Source of the DNA: Mitsuaria sp. 7
GTDB taxonomy: Bacteria > Pseudomonadota > Gammaproteobacteria > Burkholderiales > Burkholderiaceae_C
Reading direction: 5' to 3'
Assembly (NCBI RefSeq): GCF_001653795.1
Contig: NZ_CP011514.1
Location: 4,296,279 to 4,360,278 of the forward strand
DNA length: 64,000 nt
Shown here in pieces: positions 17,009 through 26,153 of this stretch; within the stretch, counting starts at the first letter, position 1, and every line of letters begins with the position of its first letter. A program made the position numbers and the translations under genes. The notes under the pieces were generated by a model that saw only the letters and a program-made list of their open reading frames with translations, ran no database searches and was not told the origin of the DNA.

Positions 17009-17914
17009 TCAGGCCTTGTCCATCTCGAAGGGCGGAATGCGGCGGCCGTCGATGTCGGTGAAGCCGTACTCGGCGGCAAGGTCGCCGACGCGCAGCACCT
17101 GGCCCGTGCGATCCATGACGCGCGGATCCGCGGCCAGCGCGGTCAGCGCGCGGCCGACATACCTCGGCGACTCGGTGCCCGCCAGCTCGGGCCGTTGCTG
17201 CCAGTGGTCCTCGTCGGTGTGATGGCCGGCGAGCACGAACTCCGTCCGCATCCACCCCGGAGACACCGCCACCGAGGCCACGCCATGCGGTTGCAGATCC
17301 TGCGCCATCGCGCCCGCCAGACGGGTCATCGTCGCCTTCGCGAGGTCGTAGACGAGGTTGCCCTTCAGGAACCGGTCGCGGTCCCAGAAGGTCGTCGTGA
17401 CGATGAGCCCGCCGCCGCGCGCGATCAGCATCGGCGCCGCAACGCGGCTCGCCAGCAGATGGTTGCGCACGCCGCGATCCAGCATCGCGTCCCATTCGTC
17501 CATCGAGCGCTCCCAGAACGGCGCGTCGAAGACGCCGCTGAAGACCTCGTGGCCGCCCCAGGCGTTGTTGACGAGCAGGTCCAGTCCGCCTTGTTCCGCC
17601 TGCACCCGCTCGAACAGCGCGCGCACCTGCGCCTCGTCGGTGTGATCGCAGCGCGCGGCGATGCCGCGGCCGCCGAGCCGGGTCACCTCGTCGGCGGTGT
17701 CGTCGATCGTGCCGGGGATCTGCGACATCCCGCTCAAGGCCTGGATGCGGCCGTACTGCGTCGCAGGCTGTTCGCGCGTGCTGCGACCGGTCACGTAGAC
17801 CGTCGCGCCCGCGGCGCCCAGTTCCAGCGCGATGCCGCGGCCCGCGCCCCGGCTCGCGCCGGTGACCACGGCCACGCGCCCGGCCAACGGCCGGTGGAGT
17901 CCTTCGGAACTCAT
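17009..17914 (-). CDS. Short-chain dehydrogenase/reductase (DHRS1-like)
   Basis: 301 residues from ATG 17914, chosen because GGGAG lies 8-12 nt before it; an upstream in-frame start lacks this. Rossmann motif VVTGASRGAGRG (TGxxxGxG) near the N-terminus, LLVNNAWGG for the NNAG motif, and YDLAK as the YxxxK catalytic pair. The IPPFEMDKA tail and the long spacer after TGRST are typical of DHRS1-like SDRs. Substrate unknown. It shares orientation with the nitronate monooxygenase (60 bp gap) and may be cotranscribed. Confidence 0.9.
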   Translation of the reverse strand: MSSEGLHRPLAGRVAVVTGASRGAGRGIALELGAAGATVYVTGRSTREQPATQYGRIQALSGMSQIPGTIDDTADEVTRLGGRGIAARCDHTDEAQVRALFERVQAEQGGLDLLVNNAWGGHEVFSGVFDAPFWERSMDEWDAMLDRGVRNHLLASRVAAPMLIARGGGLIVTTTFWDRDRFLKGNLVYDLAKATMTRLAGAMAQDLQPHGVASVAVSPGWMRTEFVLAGHHTDEDHWQQRPELAGTESPRYVGRALTALAADPRVMDRTGQVLRVGDLAAEYGFTDIDGRRIPPFEMDKA

Positions 17915-18066
17915 GTCGCTGTCTCCCGTTGAACGTGAGCAGCAACGATACGCGGCCATCGAGCGGCCGCGTGTCCGGTCCTGTCAGCAGTGCCGGCCGA
18001 TGCAGACGCCTGTGGCGGCGTCTGCATCGGCGTCTGCATCGGCTTCGGCGTCGACCTCAGCGCCGC

Positions 18067-18282
18067 TTACTTGCAGCTGTAGCTCTTGGAATTGACTTCC
18101 TTGACGTTGCCCGCGCCGCAGGTGGCGGTGGCCTGCTCGCTCATCTTGCGGACGTCTTCCATGCGCTGGGTGGTGGCTTCCGCGGTGTTGGGCGCGATCA
18201 CGCAGCCGGTGGACAGGACGGCGGCGCCGCCGGCGAGCAGCAGGGCCATGAGACGGACGGCAGGAATGGAGCGGATGGTCAT
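18067..18282 (-). CDS. Small putative lipoprotein
   Basis: 71 residues from ATG 18282, with GAGGGAA 9-15 nt upstream. A hydrophobic signal (RLMALLLAGGAAVL) leads to lipobox LSTGC. The mature part is polar, with two further Cys (TATCGAGN and the C-terminal SYSCK) that could form a disulfide. Probably anchored to the inner or outer membrane. Function unknown. Confidence 0.7.
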   Translation of the reverse strand: MTIRSIPAVRLMALLLAGGAAVLSTGCVIAPNTAEATTQRMEDVRKMSEQATATCGAGNVKEVNSKSYSCK

Positions 18283-18559
18283 GAGGCAGTTCCCTCGAAA
18301 GTTGAATTCGAGGCGAAGTCTAGGCAGCCGCGCCCGCCTCAGACGCCTCTGCGACGGACCGTCCCCCAGCGAGGATGAACTGCAGCGCGACGCGACGCGC
18401 CGGAGAACCGACCAGCCCCAGGCCCGCACCAATGCCGATGTCCCATGGAGGAGGGGCCGTGCGCATACCGCGCAATGGCCTCGTTCACACGCGCTTGACG
18501 AAGGCCCGCTAGGCTGCGCCTCTCGTCCTGCGGTCCAACAGGGCGAATCAGGAGTTGCC

Positions 18560-19015
18560 GTGACTGACCTTAGCTCGATCCCGCGCCCTGCGACCGCGGT
18601 GCGCGCCGTGGTCGCGGTGGCGACCCTGTGTGTGCTGATGAGCGCCTGCGGGCCGGATTCGGCGGGCCGCAAGCCCGGCATGACCGCCTTCGAACGGACC
18701 CAGCACGACCGCTGTGTCGCGCTGCTGCGCCCGATGCTGCACGGCCAGCCGGTGCGCTCGACCGCCGTCGAGCACGGTGCGCAGGGGCTGGATTACGTGT
18801 GGGTGAACGCCGAGGTCCACGACGATGACGACGATCTGGACCGGCGCGTGGCCAAGGGCGCGAGCGTCGGCGGTCACTGCCAGTTCGAGGCCGGGGGCCA
18901 GGCCGTGCATCTGCATGTCTATGCCTTGGACGACGCGACCACCCCGGCGTCGACGCCCGAGTACCGCTTCGTCGCCGCGCCCCGCGACACGGTCATGACC
19001 GCCGGCACCCCCTGA
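18560..19015 (+). CDS. Putative lipoprotein of unknown function
   Basis: 151 residues from a GTG at 18560, supported by GGAG 5 nt upstream. Signal sequence AVRAVVAVATLCVLMSAC gives a lipobox ending at Cys. The mature domain has DRCVALLRPMLHG, an acidic run (VHDDDDDLDRR) and GGHCQFEAGG; two Cys may pair. Family not recognised. It is followed 69 bp later by the hybrid kinase gene. Confidence 0.65.
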   Translation: MTDLSSIPRPATAVRAVVAVATLCVLMSACGPDSAGRKPGMTAFERTQHDRCVALLRPMLHGQPVRSTAVEHGAQGLDYVWVNAEVHDDDDDLDRRVAKGASVGGHCQFEAGGQAVHLHVYALDDATTPASTPEYRFVAAPRDTVMTAGTP

Positions 19016-19084
19016 CGGGCCGCGCGCCGGACCGCGCCACGGTTCGGCGGATACTTCCGCATCCCTGGCTTCGCGGGAGCGCGC

Positions 19085-21703
19085 TTGGTTTCCCCCTCCG
19101 ACCTTCCCGATCCCACTGCCATCGCCGCACTTGCCGCCTCGCCGCCCTTCCTGTCCGGCGGCGGTGAAGCGGCGGGGCTGATCGCTGCCTTCGATTGGGG
19201 CGCCACCGCGCTGGGCCCGTTGAGCGGCTGGCCCGACCACGTCCGGCACGCGACGGCGCTGATGCTGCGGGCCCGCACGCCCATCGTGATGCTCTGGGGC
19301 GAGCCCGGCGTGATGATCTACAACGACGCCTACGGCGTGTTCGCCGGCAAGCGGCATCCGCAGCTGCTCGGCAGCAACGTGCGGGAGGGCTGGCCCGAGG
19401 TGGCCGATTTCAACGACCACGTGATGCGCGTCGGCCTGGCCGGCGGCACCCTGCATTACGAGGACCAGGAGCTGGTCCTGCACCGCCACGGCCGCGCGGA
19501 GAGCGCGTGGATGAACCTCGACTACTCGCCCTTGCTGGACGACGCGGGGCGATCGGCCGGGGTGATGGCCATCGTCGTGGAGACCACGGCGAAGGTGATG
19601 GCCGAGCGTCGCGTCCACAGCGAGCGCGAGCGCCTGACCCAGCTCTTCGAGCAGGCGCCGAGTTTCATGGCGGTGCTCGCCGGACCCGAGCACCGCTTCG
19701 AGAGCGTCAACCCGGCCTACCGGCGACTCGTCGGCGACCGCGACGTGGTGGGACGCAGCGTCGCGGAGGCGCTGCCCGACGCGGCCGCGCAAGGCTACGT
19801 GACGTTGCTGGACGCGGTCTACGCGACGGGGCGCGCGTACACGGCGCAGGCCGCGCTGTTCGTCGTCGACGCGCCGGACGGCAAGTCCAACGAACACTTC
19901 ATGGACTTCGTCTACCAGCCCATCCGCGATGACCGCGGCGCGGTCACGCACATCTTCGTGGAAGGCGTCGACGTCACCGCGCGCGTGCGCGGCGAGCAGC
20001 GCGGCGCCGCGCTCGCCGGCCTGAGCGAGCGGCTGCGCGAGGTCGGCTCGCCGGCCGACATCGGCTTCGCCTCGGCGCAGATGCTGGGGATGATGCTGAC
20101 CGCGACGCGGGCCGGCTACTGCACCGTCGACCACGAGGCGGAGACCGTGCGCATCGAACGCGACTGGCGGCGCGGCGGTTTCGACAGCCTCAAGGGACAG
20201 CGGCGCTTCCGCGACTACGGCAGCTTCGTGGACCAGCTCAAGCGCGACGAGGTGGTCCAGATCACCGATGTGCACGACGATCCGCGCACGCGCGAGCACA
20301 TCCCTTCGTTCGACGCCATGCGGGTGCGTTCCATCGTGAACGTGCCGGTGCTGGAGCAGGGCCGGCTGGTGGCGCTGCTCTTCGTGCACGACGAGACGCC
20401 GCGCGCCTGGAGCGCCGACGACGTGTCGCTGATCCGCGAGGCGGCCCACCGCACGCGCGTCGCGGTGGAACGCGCACGCAACCAGGTCATCGCGCAGGAC
20501 CGCGAGGAACGGCTGCTGCGCTCGGACCGGCGCAAGGACGAGTTCCTCGCGACGCTGGCGCATGAACTGCGCAATCCGCTGGCACCGATCCGCAACGCGG
20601 TGCACCTGCTCGACGCCGCCGATCGCGAGGGCCGCTTCACCGGCATCCGCGAACTGCTGGCGCGCCAGGTCAATCACATGGTGCGGCTGGTCGACGACCT
20701 GCTGGAGGTCTCGCGCATCAGCCGCGGGCTGATCACGCTGCGGCATGAGCCGGTGAGCCTGAGCGCCGTCATCGACGCCGCGGTCGAGAGCAGCCGCCCG
20801 CTGATCGATCGCGAGCGGCATCGCCTGACCCTGCGCTTCGACGGTCCGGCGCCGTGGGTGCAGGGCGATCTGGTGCGGCTCACGCAACTGCTGGTGAACC
20901 TGCTGAACAACGCGGCGCGCTACACCGACGCGGGCGGTCGCATCGACGTGCATGTCGCGCGCGAAGACGGCGACGCTGTCCTGACCGTGACGGACAATGG
21001 CATCGGCATCGCGCCGGAGCAGTTGCCGCAGCTGTTCGAGCTGTTCTCGCAGCTGGACCGCTCGCACAGCCGCTCTCAGGGCGGACTCGGCATCGGGCTG
21101 AGCCTGTCGCAGACGCTCGCGCGACTGCATGGCGGGCAGTTGACCGCGACGAGCGACGGCCTGGGGCAAGGCAGCAGTTTCCAGCTGCGCCTGCCGGAGA
21201 TCCCCGCGGTCGCCGCCGGCACGACGACGGTGTCGGACGACGACGCACCGCTGACCGCGCGGCTGCTGCTGGTGGACGACAACCGCGACGCCGCCGACAC
21301 GACCGCGGAACTGCTGCGGCTGATGGGCGCGGAAGTGGCGGTCGCGTACGACGGGGCGTCGGCGCTGAAGGCCGTTCACGCGTTGCGGCCGGACGCGATC
21401 CTGCTGGACATCGGCATGCCCGACATGGACGGTCACGAGGTCGCGCGTCGACTGCGCGCGATGGGCGAGGACATCGGCCATCCGCGCCTGATCGCGCTCA
21501 CCGGCTGGGGGCAGGAACAGGACCGGGAGAAGACGCGCGAGGCCGGCTTCGACGACCACATGGTCAAGCCGGTGGACCTGGACGTGCTGAAGGCGAGCCT
21601 GCTGGCCGCCCGGCGGCCGATGGCGGACCGGGCGGACCGGGCGGACGCCAAGGACGCCAAGGACGCCAAGGACTCAACGTACCGAACGGACGGGATCGAC
21701 TGA
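19085..21703 (+). CDS. Soluble hybrid histidine kinase (PAS-PAS-GAF-HisKA-HATPase-REC)
   Basis: 872 residues from a TTG start backed by GGGAG about 6 nt upstream. No transmembrane segment, so it senses inside the cell. Order: PAS-like domains at about 50-175 and 190-315, GAF at about 325-475, HisKA with the phospho-His at residue 493 in LATLAHELRNPLAPI, HATPase with NLLNNAARY and DNGIGI, and a C-terminal receiver with Asp 775 in LLDIGMPDMDG. The last residues form low-complexity DRADRADAKDAKDAKD, encoded by 9-nt DNA repeats. There is no partner response regulator next to it; output is unknown. Confidence 0.93.
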   Translation: MVSPSDLPDPTAIAALAASPPFLSGGGEAAGLIAAFDWGATALGPLSGWPDHVRHATALMLRARTPIVMLWGEPGVMIYNDAYGVFAGKRHPQLLGSNVREGWPEVADFNDHVMRVGLAGGTLHYEDQELVLHRHGRAESAWMNLDYSPLLDDAGRSAGVMAIVVETTAKVMAERRVHSERERLTQLFEQAPSFMAVLAGPEHRFESVNPAYRRLVGDRDVVGRSVAEALPDAAAQGYVTLLDAVYATGRAYTAQAALFVVDAPDGKSNEHFMDFVYQPIRDDRGAVTHIFVEGVDVTARVRGEQRGAALAGLSERLREVGSPADIGFASAQMLGMMLTATRAGYCTVDHEAETVRIERDWRRGGFDSLKGQRRFRDYGSFVDQLKRDEVVQITDVHDDPRTREHIPSFDAMRVRSIVNVPVLEQGRLVALLFVHDETPRAWSADDVSLIREAAHRTRVAVERARNQVIAQDREERLLRSDRRKDEFLATLAHELRNPLAPIRNAVHLLDAADREGRFTGIRELLARQVNHMVRLVDDLLEVSRISRGLITLRHEPVSLSAVIDAAVESSRPLIDRERHRLTLRFDGPAPWVQGDLVRLTQLLVNLLNNAARYTDAGGRIDVHVAREDGDAVLTVTDNGIGIAPEQLPQLFELFSQLDRSHSRSQGGLGIGLSLSQTLARLHGGQLTATSDGLGQGSSFQLRLPEIPAVAAGTTTVSDDDAPLTARLLLVDDNRDAADTTAELLRLMGAEVAVAYDGASALKAVHALRPDAILLDIGMPDMDGHEVARRLRAMGEDIGHPRLIALTGWGQEQDREKTREAGFDDHMVKPVDLDVLKASLLAARRPMADRADRADAKDAKDAKDSTYRTDGID
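21622..21672 (+). repeat. 9-bp coding tandem repeats at the kinase C-terminus
   Basis: Units GCGGACCGG (x2), GCGGACGCC and AAGGACGCC (x2), then a partial AAGGAC, run head to tail in frame, so slippage would change the tail by three residues per unit without a frameshift. They lie 30 nt before the stop and 34 nt before the next gene. Confidence 0.7.
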
Positions 21704-21705
21704 CC

Positions 21706-22089
21706 ATGCTGCTGCGCATCCACCACGCCGCGATCATCTGCGCCGACTACGAGCGCTCGCGGCGCTTCTACACCGAGGTCCTGGGCCTGCGCGTGATCGC
21801 CGAGACCTACCGCGAGGCGCGGCGCTCCCACAAGCTGGACCTGGCGTTGCCGGACGGCTCGCAGATCGAGCTCTTCAGTTTTCCGGGCGCGCCACCGCGG
21901 CCCTCGTACCCGGAGGCGCAGGGACTGCGCCACCTGGCCTTCGAGGTCGACGACGTCGAGCAAGGCAAGCGGGAACTCGAGGCCAAAGGCGTCGTCGTCG
22001 AGCCGGTGCGCGTCGACGAGCTCACCGGCAAGCGCTTCACCTTCTTCGCGGATCCGGACGGACTGCCGCTGGAGCTCTACGAGCGCTGA
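21706..22089 (+). CDS. VOC-family protein (glyoxalase/YaeR-like)
   Basis: 127 residues starting 2 nt after the kinase stop, so translationally coupled. One complete vicinal-oxygen-chelate domain: LRIHHAAIICADYERSRRFY, then FYTEVLGLRVIAE, IELFSFPGAPPRP, LRHLAFEVDDVE and FADPDGLPLELYE. The metal-ligand pattern His (HHAA), Glu (IELF), His (RHLAF) and Glu (LELYE) is complete, as in E. coli YaeR. It may be a lyase or dioxygenase of unknown substrate. Confidence 0.88.
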   Translation: MLLRIHHAAIICADYERSRRFYTEVLGLRVIAETYREARRSHKLDLALPDGSQIELFSFPGAPPRPSYPEAQGLRHLAFEVDDVEQGKRELEAKGVVVEPVRVDELTGKRFTFFADPDGLPLELYER

Positions 22090-22118
22090 AGGCAGCAGCA
22101 CAGGCCGCAGAAACGACA

Positions 22119-22145
22119 AGGGCGCGCCCGGCTGGAGCGCGCCCT
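22119..22145. terminator. Bidirectional hairpin between convergent genes
   Basis: AGGGCGCGC (22119-22127) and GCGCGCCCT (22137-22145) form a perfect 9-bp stem around a 9-nt loop. It lies midway between the stops of the VOC gene and the outer-membrane gene. No T-run on either strand, so the terminator call rests on position and stem strength. Confidence 0.55.
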
Positions 22146-22186
22146 CTGAGACGGCGATGGGCGACGGCGAGGTGCCGCCGCGACGA

Positions 22187-23215
22187 TCAGTTCAGGCGGT
22201 AGTTCAGACGCAGCCAGGTGATCGTGCCCTCGGGGCGGTTGCGCACCGAGAACTCCTTCATCACCTTGAAGTCGACGCCCCACTCGCCGCTCTCCGCCAG
22301 GTAGGCGATCAGCGGACCGGCCGACAGCGCCTGCACCTTGTTGGCGCCGGCATCGCCGCCGCGATCGGCGGTGAACTGCTTGAGCACGTAGCCCTGCACG
22401 CCGACCTTCCACTGGTCGTTGACGTTGTAGGTGCCGGACCAGTCCGCATGCAGGTACTGGCCGGAACGCACGCCGGTGTCGTCGTTGCGCGTGTTGATCG
22501 AGTACGTGGCGCGCAGGCCGACGGCGAAGCCGTTTTCCCACACCCGCGACGCGACCAGCAGCGGCTTGAAGGTCCAGTACTTGCCGGCACCCGGGTTCAC
22601 CGGACGGCTCGCGTCGTACGAGCCCATCGGCGGATTGAACGCGACGCCGACCGCGACGCGCGACTCGTCCTGCTGCCAGTCGATGTAGGCGGCGAGTTCC
22701 GGATCGGCCATGCCGCTGCGCGTGCCCGACAGCGCGGCGCCGGCGGCGGACAGCTGCTGGTTGATCTGCGCCACGGCGGTGGACGGCAGACCGGCGGGGA
22801 GCACGGTGCTCAGCGTGAAGTCGTTGGTCTGCTTGACCAGCGGGAACGCGGCGGAGAAGCCCAGGCGGCCGTCCATCACGATCTTGTCGGTCACCCAGGT
22901 GATGCGCGGCACGAAGACGTCGGCCTTGATCGAGCCGTTGACCGTCAGCGGCAGCGCGCCGACGCCGGGGATGGTCAGCGCGCGCGAGGGCGTGTTGCCG
23001 TCGGCGTCGCGCAGCTTGTCGGCCTCGTAGTGCTGGTACCAGGTCTGAAGGTAGACCCCGGGGAACTGCGGCGTCGAGATCTCATAGGACGGCGCGCCGA
23101 GCAGCGCGCGGACCTGGCTGTTCTCGGTGGCGGACGCGGTGCCGGCGACGGCGTACAGCGTGACGAAGGCGGCGGCGAGCGCGGACGGGCGGGCGCGCAG
23201 AAGGTCGATGGACAC
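22187..23215 (-). CDS. Outer-membrane protein, phenol-degradation MetA-pathway type (transporter)
   Basis: 342 residues from a GTG at 23215, chosen because GGAGGG lies about 6 nt upstream and the Sec signal (LAAAFVTLYAVAGTASA) then has normal length. The mature protein is an amphipathic beta-strand series with frequent aromatics (VYLQTWYQHYEADKL, RVAVGVAFNPPMGSYD, QWKVGVQGYVLKQF) ending TWLRLNYRLN. This fits the SphA/PF13557 family, often linked to uptake of hydrophobic or aromatic compounds. No catabolic neighbour indicates the substrate. Confidence 0.8.
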   Translation of the reverse strand: MSIDLLRARPSALAAAFVTLYAVAGTASATENSQVRALLGAPSYEISTPQFPGVYLQTWYQHYEADKLRDADGNTPSRALTIPGVGALPLTVNGSIKADVFVPRITWVTDKIVMDGRLGFSAAFPLVKQTNDFTLSTVLPAGLPSTAVAQINQQLSAAGAALSGTRSGMADPELAAYIDWQQDESRVAVGVAFNPPMGSYDASRPVNPGAGKYWTFKPLLVASRVWENGFAVGLRATYSINTRNDDTGVRSGQYLHADWSGTYNVNDQWKVGVQGYVLKQFTADRGGDAGANKVQALSAGPLIAYLAESGEWGVDFKVMKEFSVRNRPEGTITWLRLNYRLN

Positions 23216-23514
23216 GGGGATTCCCTCCGGGGAGTTCTGGATTTTCGAATCGGAGCGCATCGTGCCAGCGGAAGGGGCCGGGGCTTGTGCCATTCGTCAC
23301 ATCGGGCCTCGGATTAGAGGCACGGCCCCAGTTTGCGGGGCTGACGCGCCACACCCCGCCGCGCTTTAATCCGGTCCGCAACGCGCCACGCGATCGCCGT
23401 CACCATCGGCCCGAACTCGCGACGCCACGAGCCACGCCACTTCTTCGCCACCGCGTCCGGTCGGCTCGCGGCTCAATCCCACAACACGACGCGTCACTGC
23501 GAGGAGACTCCCCC

Positions 23515-24120
23515 ATGCAACGTTCCCCCTTCACCCGCTCCGTCCGGAATGCCCTGTTCATCGGCCTCGCCGCGATGTCCTCGTTCGCCTTCGCGGCGGA
23601 GGTGGAAGTCGAGGGCTTCAAGTTCCAGGACACGGCGCTGCTGCACAACCAGACGCTGCAGCTGAACGGCGCCGCGACGTCGAGCATCCTGTCGACGCGC
23701 TCGACGGCGGTGGCCTTCTACCTGCCGAAGAAGCAGACGACGATGGAAGCCGCGGTCGCCGAGAAGGGCGCCAAGCGCATCACCTTCTACATGATGCGCG
23801 ACGTGTCCTCGCGCGACCTGGCCAACGCGATGCTGGACCGGATCCGCCAGAACGCCGCCGAGGAATTCTCGAAGAACATCATCCAGACCTCGCAGCTGGG
23901 CGTCGTCTTCGGCAACCGCGCGAAGCTGCTCAAGGGCGACCTGGTCACGATCGACTACGACCCCGCGAAGCAGACGACGGAGTTCAGCGTCAACGGCGCG
24001 AAGGTCGGCGACACCATCCAGGGCGAGAGCTTCTTCCCGATGATGATGAAGGTGTGGATCGGCCCCAAGGTCCGCGGCAGCACGCGCGACGGGCTGCTGG
24101 GGATCGCGCCGGCGAAGTGA
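23515..24120 (+). CDS. Secreted chalcone-isomerase-like protein
   Basis: 201 residues; ATG 23515 with GAGGAG 8-13 nt upstream. Cleavable signal ending SSFAFAAE. The mature protein resembles bacterial chalcone-isomerase-fold proteins: VEGFKFQDTALLHNQTLQLNG, STAVAFYLPKK, KRITFYMMRDVSS, QGESFFPMMMKVWIGPK near the C-terminus. Such bacterial proteins are usually periplasmic and mostly not proven enzymes. Divergent from the outer-membrane gene over a 299-bp spacer in which I see no clear operator. Confidence 0.85.
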   Translation: MQRSPFTRSVRNALFIGLAAMSSFAFAAEVEVEGFKFQDTALLHNQTLQLNGAATSSILSTRSTAVAFYLPKKQTTMEAAVAEKGAKRITFYMMRDVSSRDLANAMLDRIRQNAAEEFSKNIIQTSQLGVVFGNRAKLLKGDLVTIDYDPAKQTTEFSVNGAKVGDTIQGESFFPMMMKVWIGPKVRGSTRDGLLGIAPAK

Positions 24121-24181
24121 TCGCCGTTCGCCGGCAAACGCCGGCAAACGCCGGGAAGGCGCGCCGGGTTGGCGCGCGGGC

Positions 24182-24802
24182 TCAGTGCTCGGCCGACGCG
24201 ACGTAGAGCATCAGGCCGCGCTTGAGCAGCAGCGGCTCGACGCGCGCGAAGCCGGCCTCGACCAGCGCCACGCGCTGCTCCTCGATGCTCATGTAGAGCT
24301 GATCGTTCTTCATGCCGCCGTCGCCGGCGAAGTGGTCGCAGACGAGATAGCGACCGCCCGGCTTGAGCAGCCCCCGCACCTGCTCATGCAGCGCGCGCGT
24401 GTGGCGCTTGTGGCGCAACTCGTGGACCGCCTGGTTCGTGACCACATGGTCGAACTGGCCGAGGCCCTCAACCCAATCCGCTTCGCGGAAGCTTCTCTCG
24501 ACGAAGCGCACGCGATGCGTCGCATCGCCGATGCGCTCGGCGGCAAGCTGATGCATCGCGGGTGAGAAGTCGAGCGCCACGTAGTCGATGCCGGGGAGCG
24601 CTTTCAAAAGGTGATCCGCCAGGAAACCCGGACCGGACCCCAGCTCCAGCACGCGATGCGCGTTGCCGGCATCGAGCGCGTCAGCGAACGCCGCGAAGAA
24701 CTCGGTCCGCCACGGCCGTTTGACCATCGCCTCCTCGGCCCACTGGCGGGCGTCGGACATCTCGCGAAGGTCGATCGGGCTGGGGACGTCGAGCAGGGGC
24801 AT
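24182..24802 (-). CDS. Class I SAM-dependent methyltransferase
   Basis: 206 residues. SAM-binding motif I is VLELGSGPGFLADHL near residue 52; motif II acidic position is YVALDFSPAMHQLAAERI; a later FDHVVTNQAVHELRHK and LLKPGGRYLVCDHF complete a UbiE/Methyltransf_25-like fold. Substrate not predictable. Convergent with the chalcone-isomerase-like gene. Confidence 0.88.
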   Translation of the reverse strand: MPLLDVPSPIDLREMSDARQWAEEAMVKRPWRTEFFAAFADALDAGNAHRVLELGSGPGFLADHLLKALPGIDYVALDFSPAMHQLAAERIGDATHRVRFVERSFREADWVEGLGQFDHVVTNQAVHELRHKRHTRALHEQVRGLLKPGGRYLVCDHFAGDGGMKNDQLYMSIEEQRVALVEAGFARVEPLLLKRGLMLYVASAEH

Positions 24803-24907
24803 GGGTGCTTTCGCAGTCGTGGGACGAAGCCACCGACTTTAGCCGCGCCCTCCCCACCTGCGCCGGGAGTCATGCCTGCGACGTCCTGGAGCCGCCGCAC
24901 GCTCGCG

Positions 24908-25660
24908 TCAGTACTCCAGCTTCGGATACCAGCTCGTCCCGCGCCCGCCGGGGGTCAGGTCCAGCACGTTCCACAGCGGCGCGATCTCCGGCGCGCCGTG
25001 CGCGTCCTGGCCCGGGTCCTCGGTGCCGCCGCTCTCCGCGCTCCAGAAGTGGAAGACCTTGTCGCCGCGTCGCACCCACACGGTCAGCGCGGGGTACTCG
25101 AAACCCTTCTCATCGACCAGCTTGAAGGTCGTCGTGAACTGGTCGCCCACGAGCTGGAAAAAACGCAGGTTGCGCCATCCCCGTTCGCGCGCGAATGCCT
25201 GCTGCCGCGCCACCGGGGACCGTCCCAGCACCGCAACGGACACGCGCTGGTCGAGGTCACGCAGCGGAATGTCCAGCGAGCCGAGGAAGGACGTGCACAT
25301 CGGGCACGGCCGCTCGCGCTGCGGGCCGTACATCCAGAAGTAGGTCACCAGCGTGTCGTGCCGGCCGAAGAGATCGGCGAGGCCGATCTCCTTGCCGTTC
25401 TCGTCCAGGAAGCGGTAGGGCTCGGCCTCACCGCCCAGCGGCAATGCGCGCCGCTGTTCCGCGACGCGCCAGAGATGACGCCGGAGTTCGATCTCCTCGG
25501 CGAGCAGCGCCTCGCGCGCGATGCGGTACTCGGGGCTCTCTCCCGGATAGGGCTTTCCGTTGGCCTTGGCCAAGACCTTCGCCTCTTTCAGCGAGGGCGT
25601 CGCGGGCGTGTCAGGCGCAGGGGCCGATGCCTGCGGGGATGTGGAGGATGGCTTCGCCAT
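24908..25660 (-). CDS. DUF899-family thioredoxin-like protein
   Basis: 250 residues. After an Ala/Pro-rich leader comes a thioredoxin-like core: LVTYFWMYGPQRERPCPMCTSFLGSLD with a CPMC motif, then VAVLGRSP, ARERGWRNLRFF and the family-typical HFWSAESGGTEDPGQDAHG. DUF899 proteins are widespread and uncharacterised; a redox role is inferred from the fold. About 105 bp separate it from the methyltransferase gene on the same strand. Confidence 0.85.
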   Translation of the reverse strand: MAKPSSTSPQASAPAPDTPATPSLKEAKVLAKANGKPYPGESPEYRIAREALLAEEIELRRHLWRVAEQRRALPLGGEAEPYRFLDENGKEIGLADLFGRHDTLVTYFWMYGPQRERPCPMCTSFLGSLDIPLRDLDQRVSVAVLGRSPVARQQAFARERGWRNLRFFQLVGDQFTTTFKLVDEKGFEYPALTVWVRRGDKVFHFWSAESGGTEDPGQDAHGAPEIAPLWNVLDLTPGGRGTSWYPKLEY

Positions 25661-25808
25661 GGCGGAACTCCCATGCCGGCGGACAGCGACGGCTCAGGCG
25701 TTCAGTCTGATTCCCGCGACTTCGCGCGCGGGTAGGCGTTGACGTCGCAGCCGCGTAGGACGCGGCGAGAGTGCAAGCGCGGGCGCCTGGCGCGGCGCGG
25801 CTCGGCGC

Positions 25809-26051
25809 TCAGCGCCCCAGCTGCTTCAACGCCGCCTGCAGGCCGGTCACACCGCCGACGCGCTGGTCGTTGATGAAGACCTGCGGCATCTGGCGCACGG
25901 ACGGGCCGCACTTCTCGTAGAAGGCCAGGCGCTCGGCCTCGTCGTCGATCAGGATCTCCTGATACTCGATCCCGCGGGCCTTGAGCAGACTCTTCGCCGT
26001 GTCGCATTGCGGGCAGGCGGACTTCGAATAGACGACGATCTTCAGTTCCAT
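25809..26051 (-). CDS. Glutaredoxin (dithiol, NrdH/GrxC-like)
   Basis: 80 residues: IVVYSKSACPQCDTAKSLL has a CPQC active site, QMPQVFINDQRVGG contains the cis-Pro and GG glutathione-contact elements. Normal length for a single-domain glutaredoxin that reduces disulfides in the cytoplasm. Divergent from the TPR-HTH gene. Confidence 0.92.
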   Translation of the reverse strand: MELKIVVYSKSACPQCDTAKSLLKARGIEYQEILIDDEAERLAFYEKCGPSVRQMPQVFINDQRVGGVTGLQAALKQLGR

Positions 26052-26153
26052 GGGGCACGAGTGTATTCGTGGCCCCCGGCGCCTGCCGACGAGGGGTCTC
26101 CCTGACTCTGGGGGATCGAGGGCCGCTTGCGCCGGCGCTTAAGCTCCGTCCCC

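Noticed and set aside
18548..21559. 1003-codon minus-strand open frame
   Set aside because: Antisense to the hybrid histidine kinase, with low-complexity Arg/His/Ala sequence and no domain.
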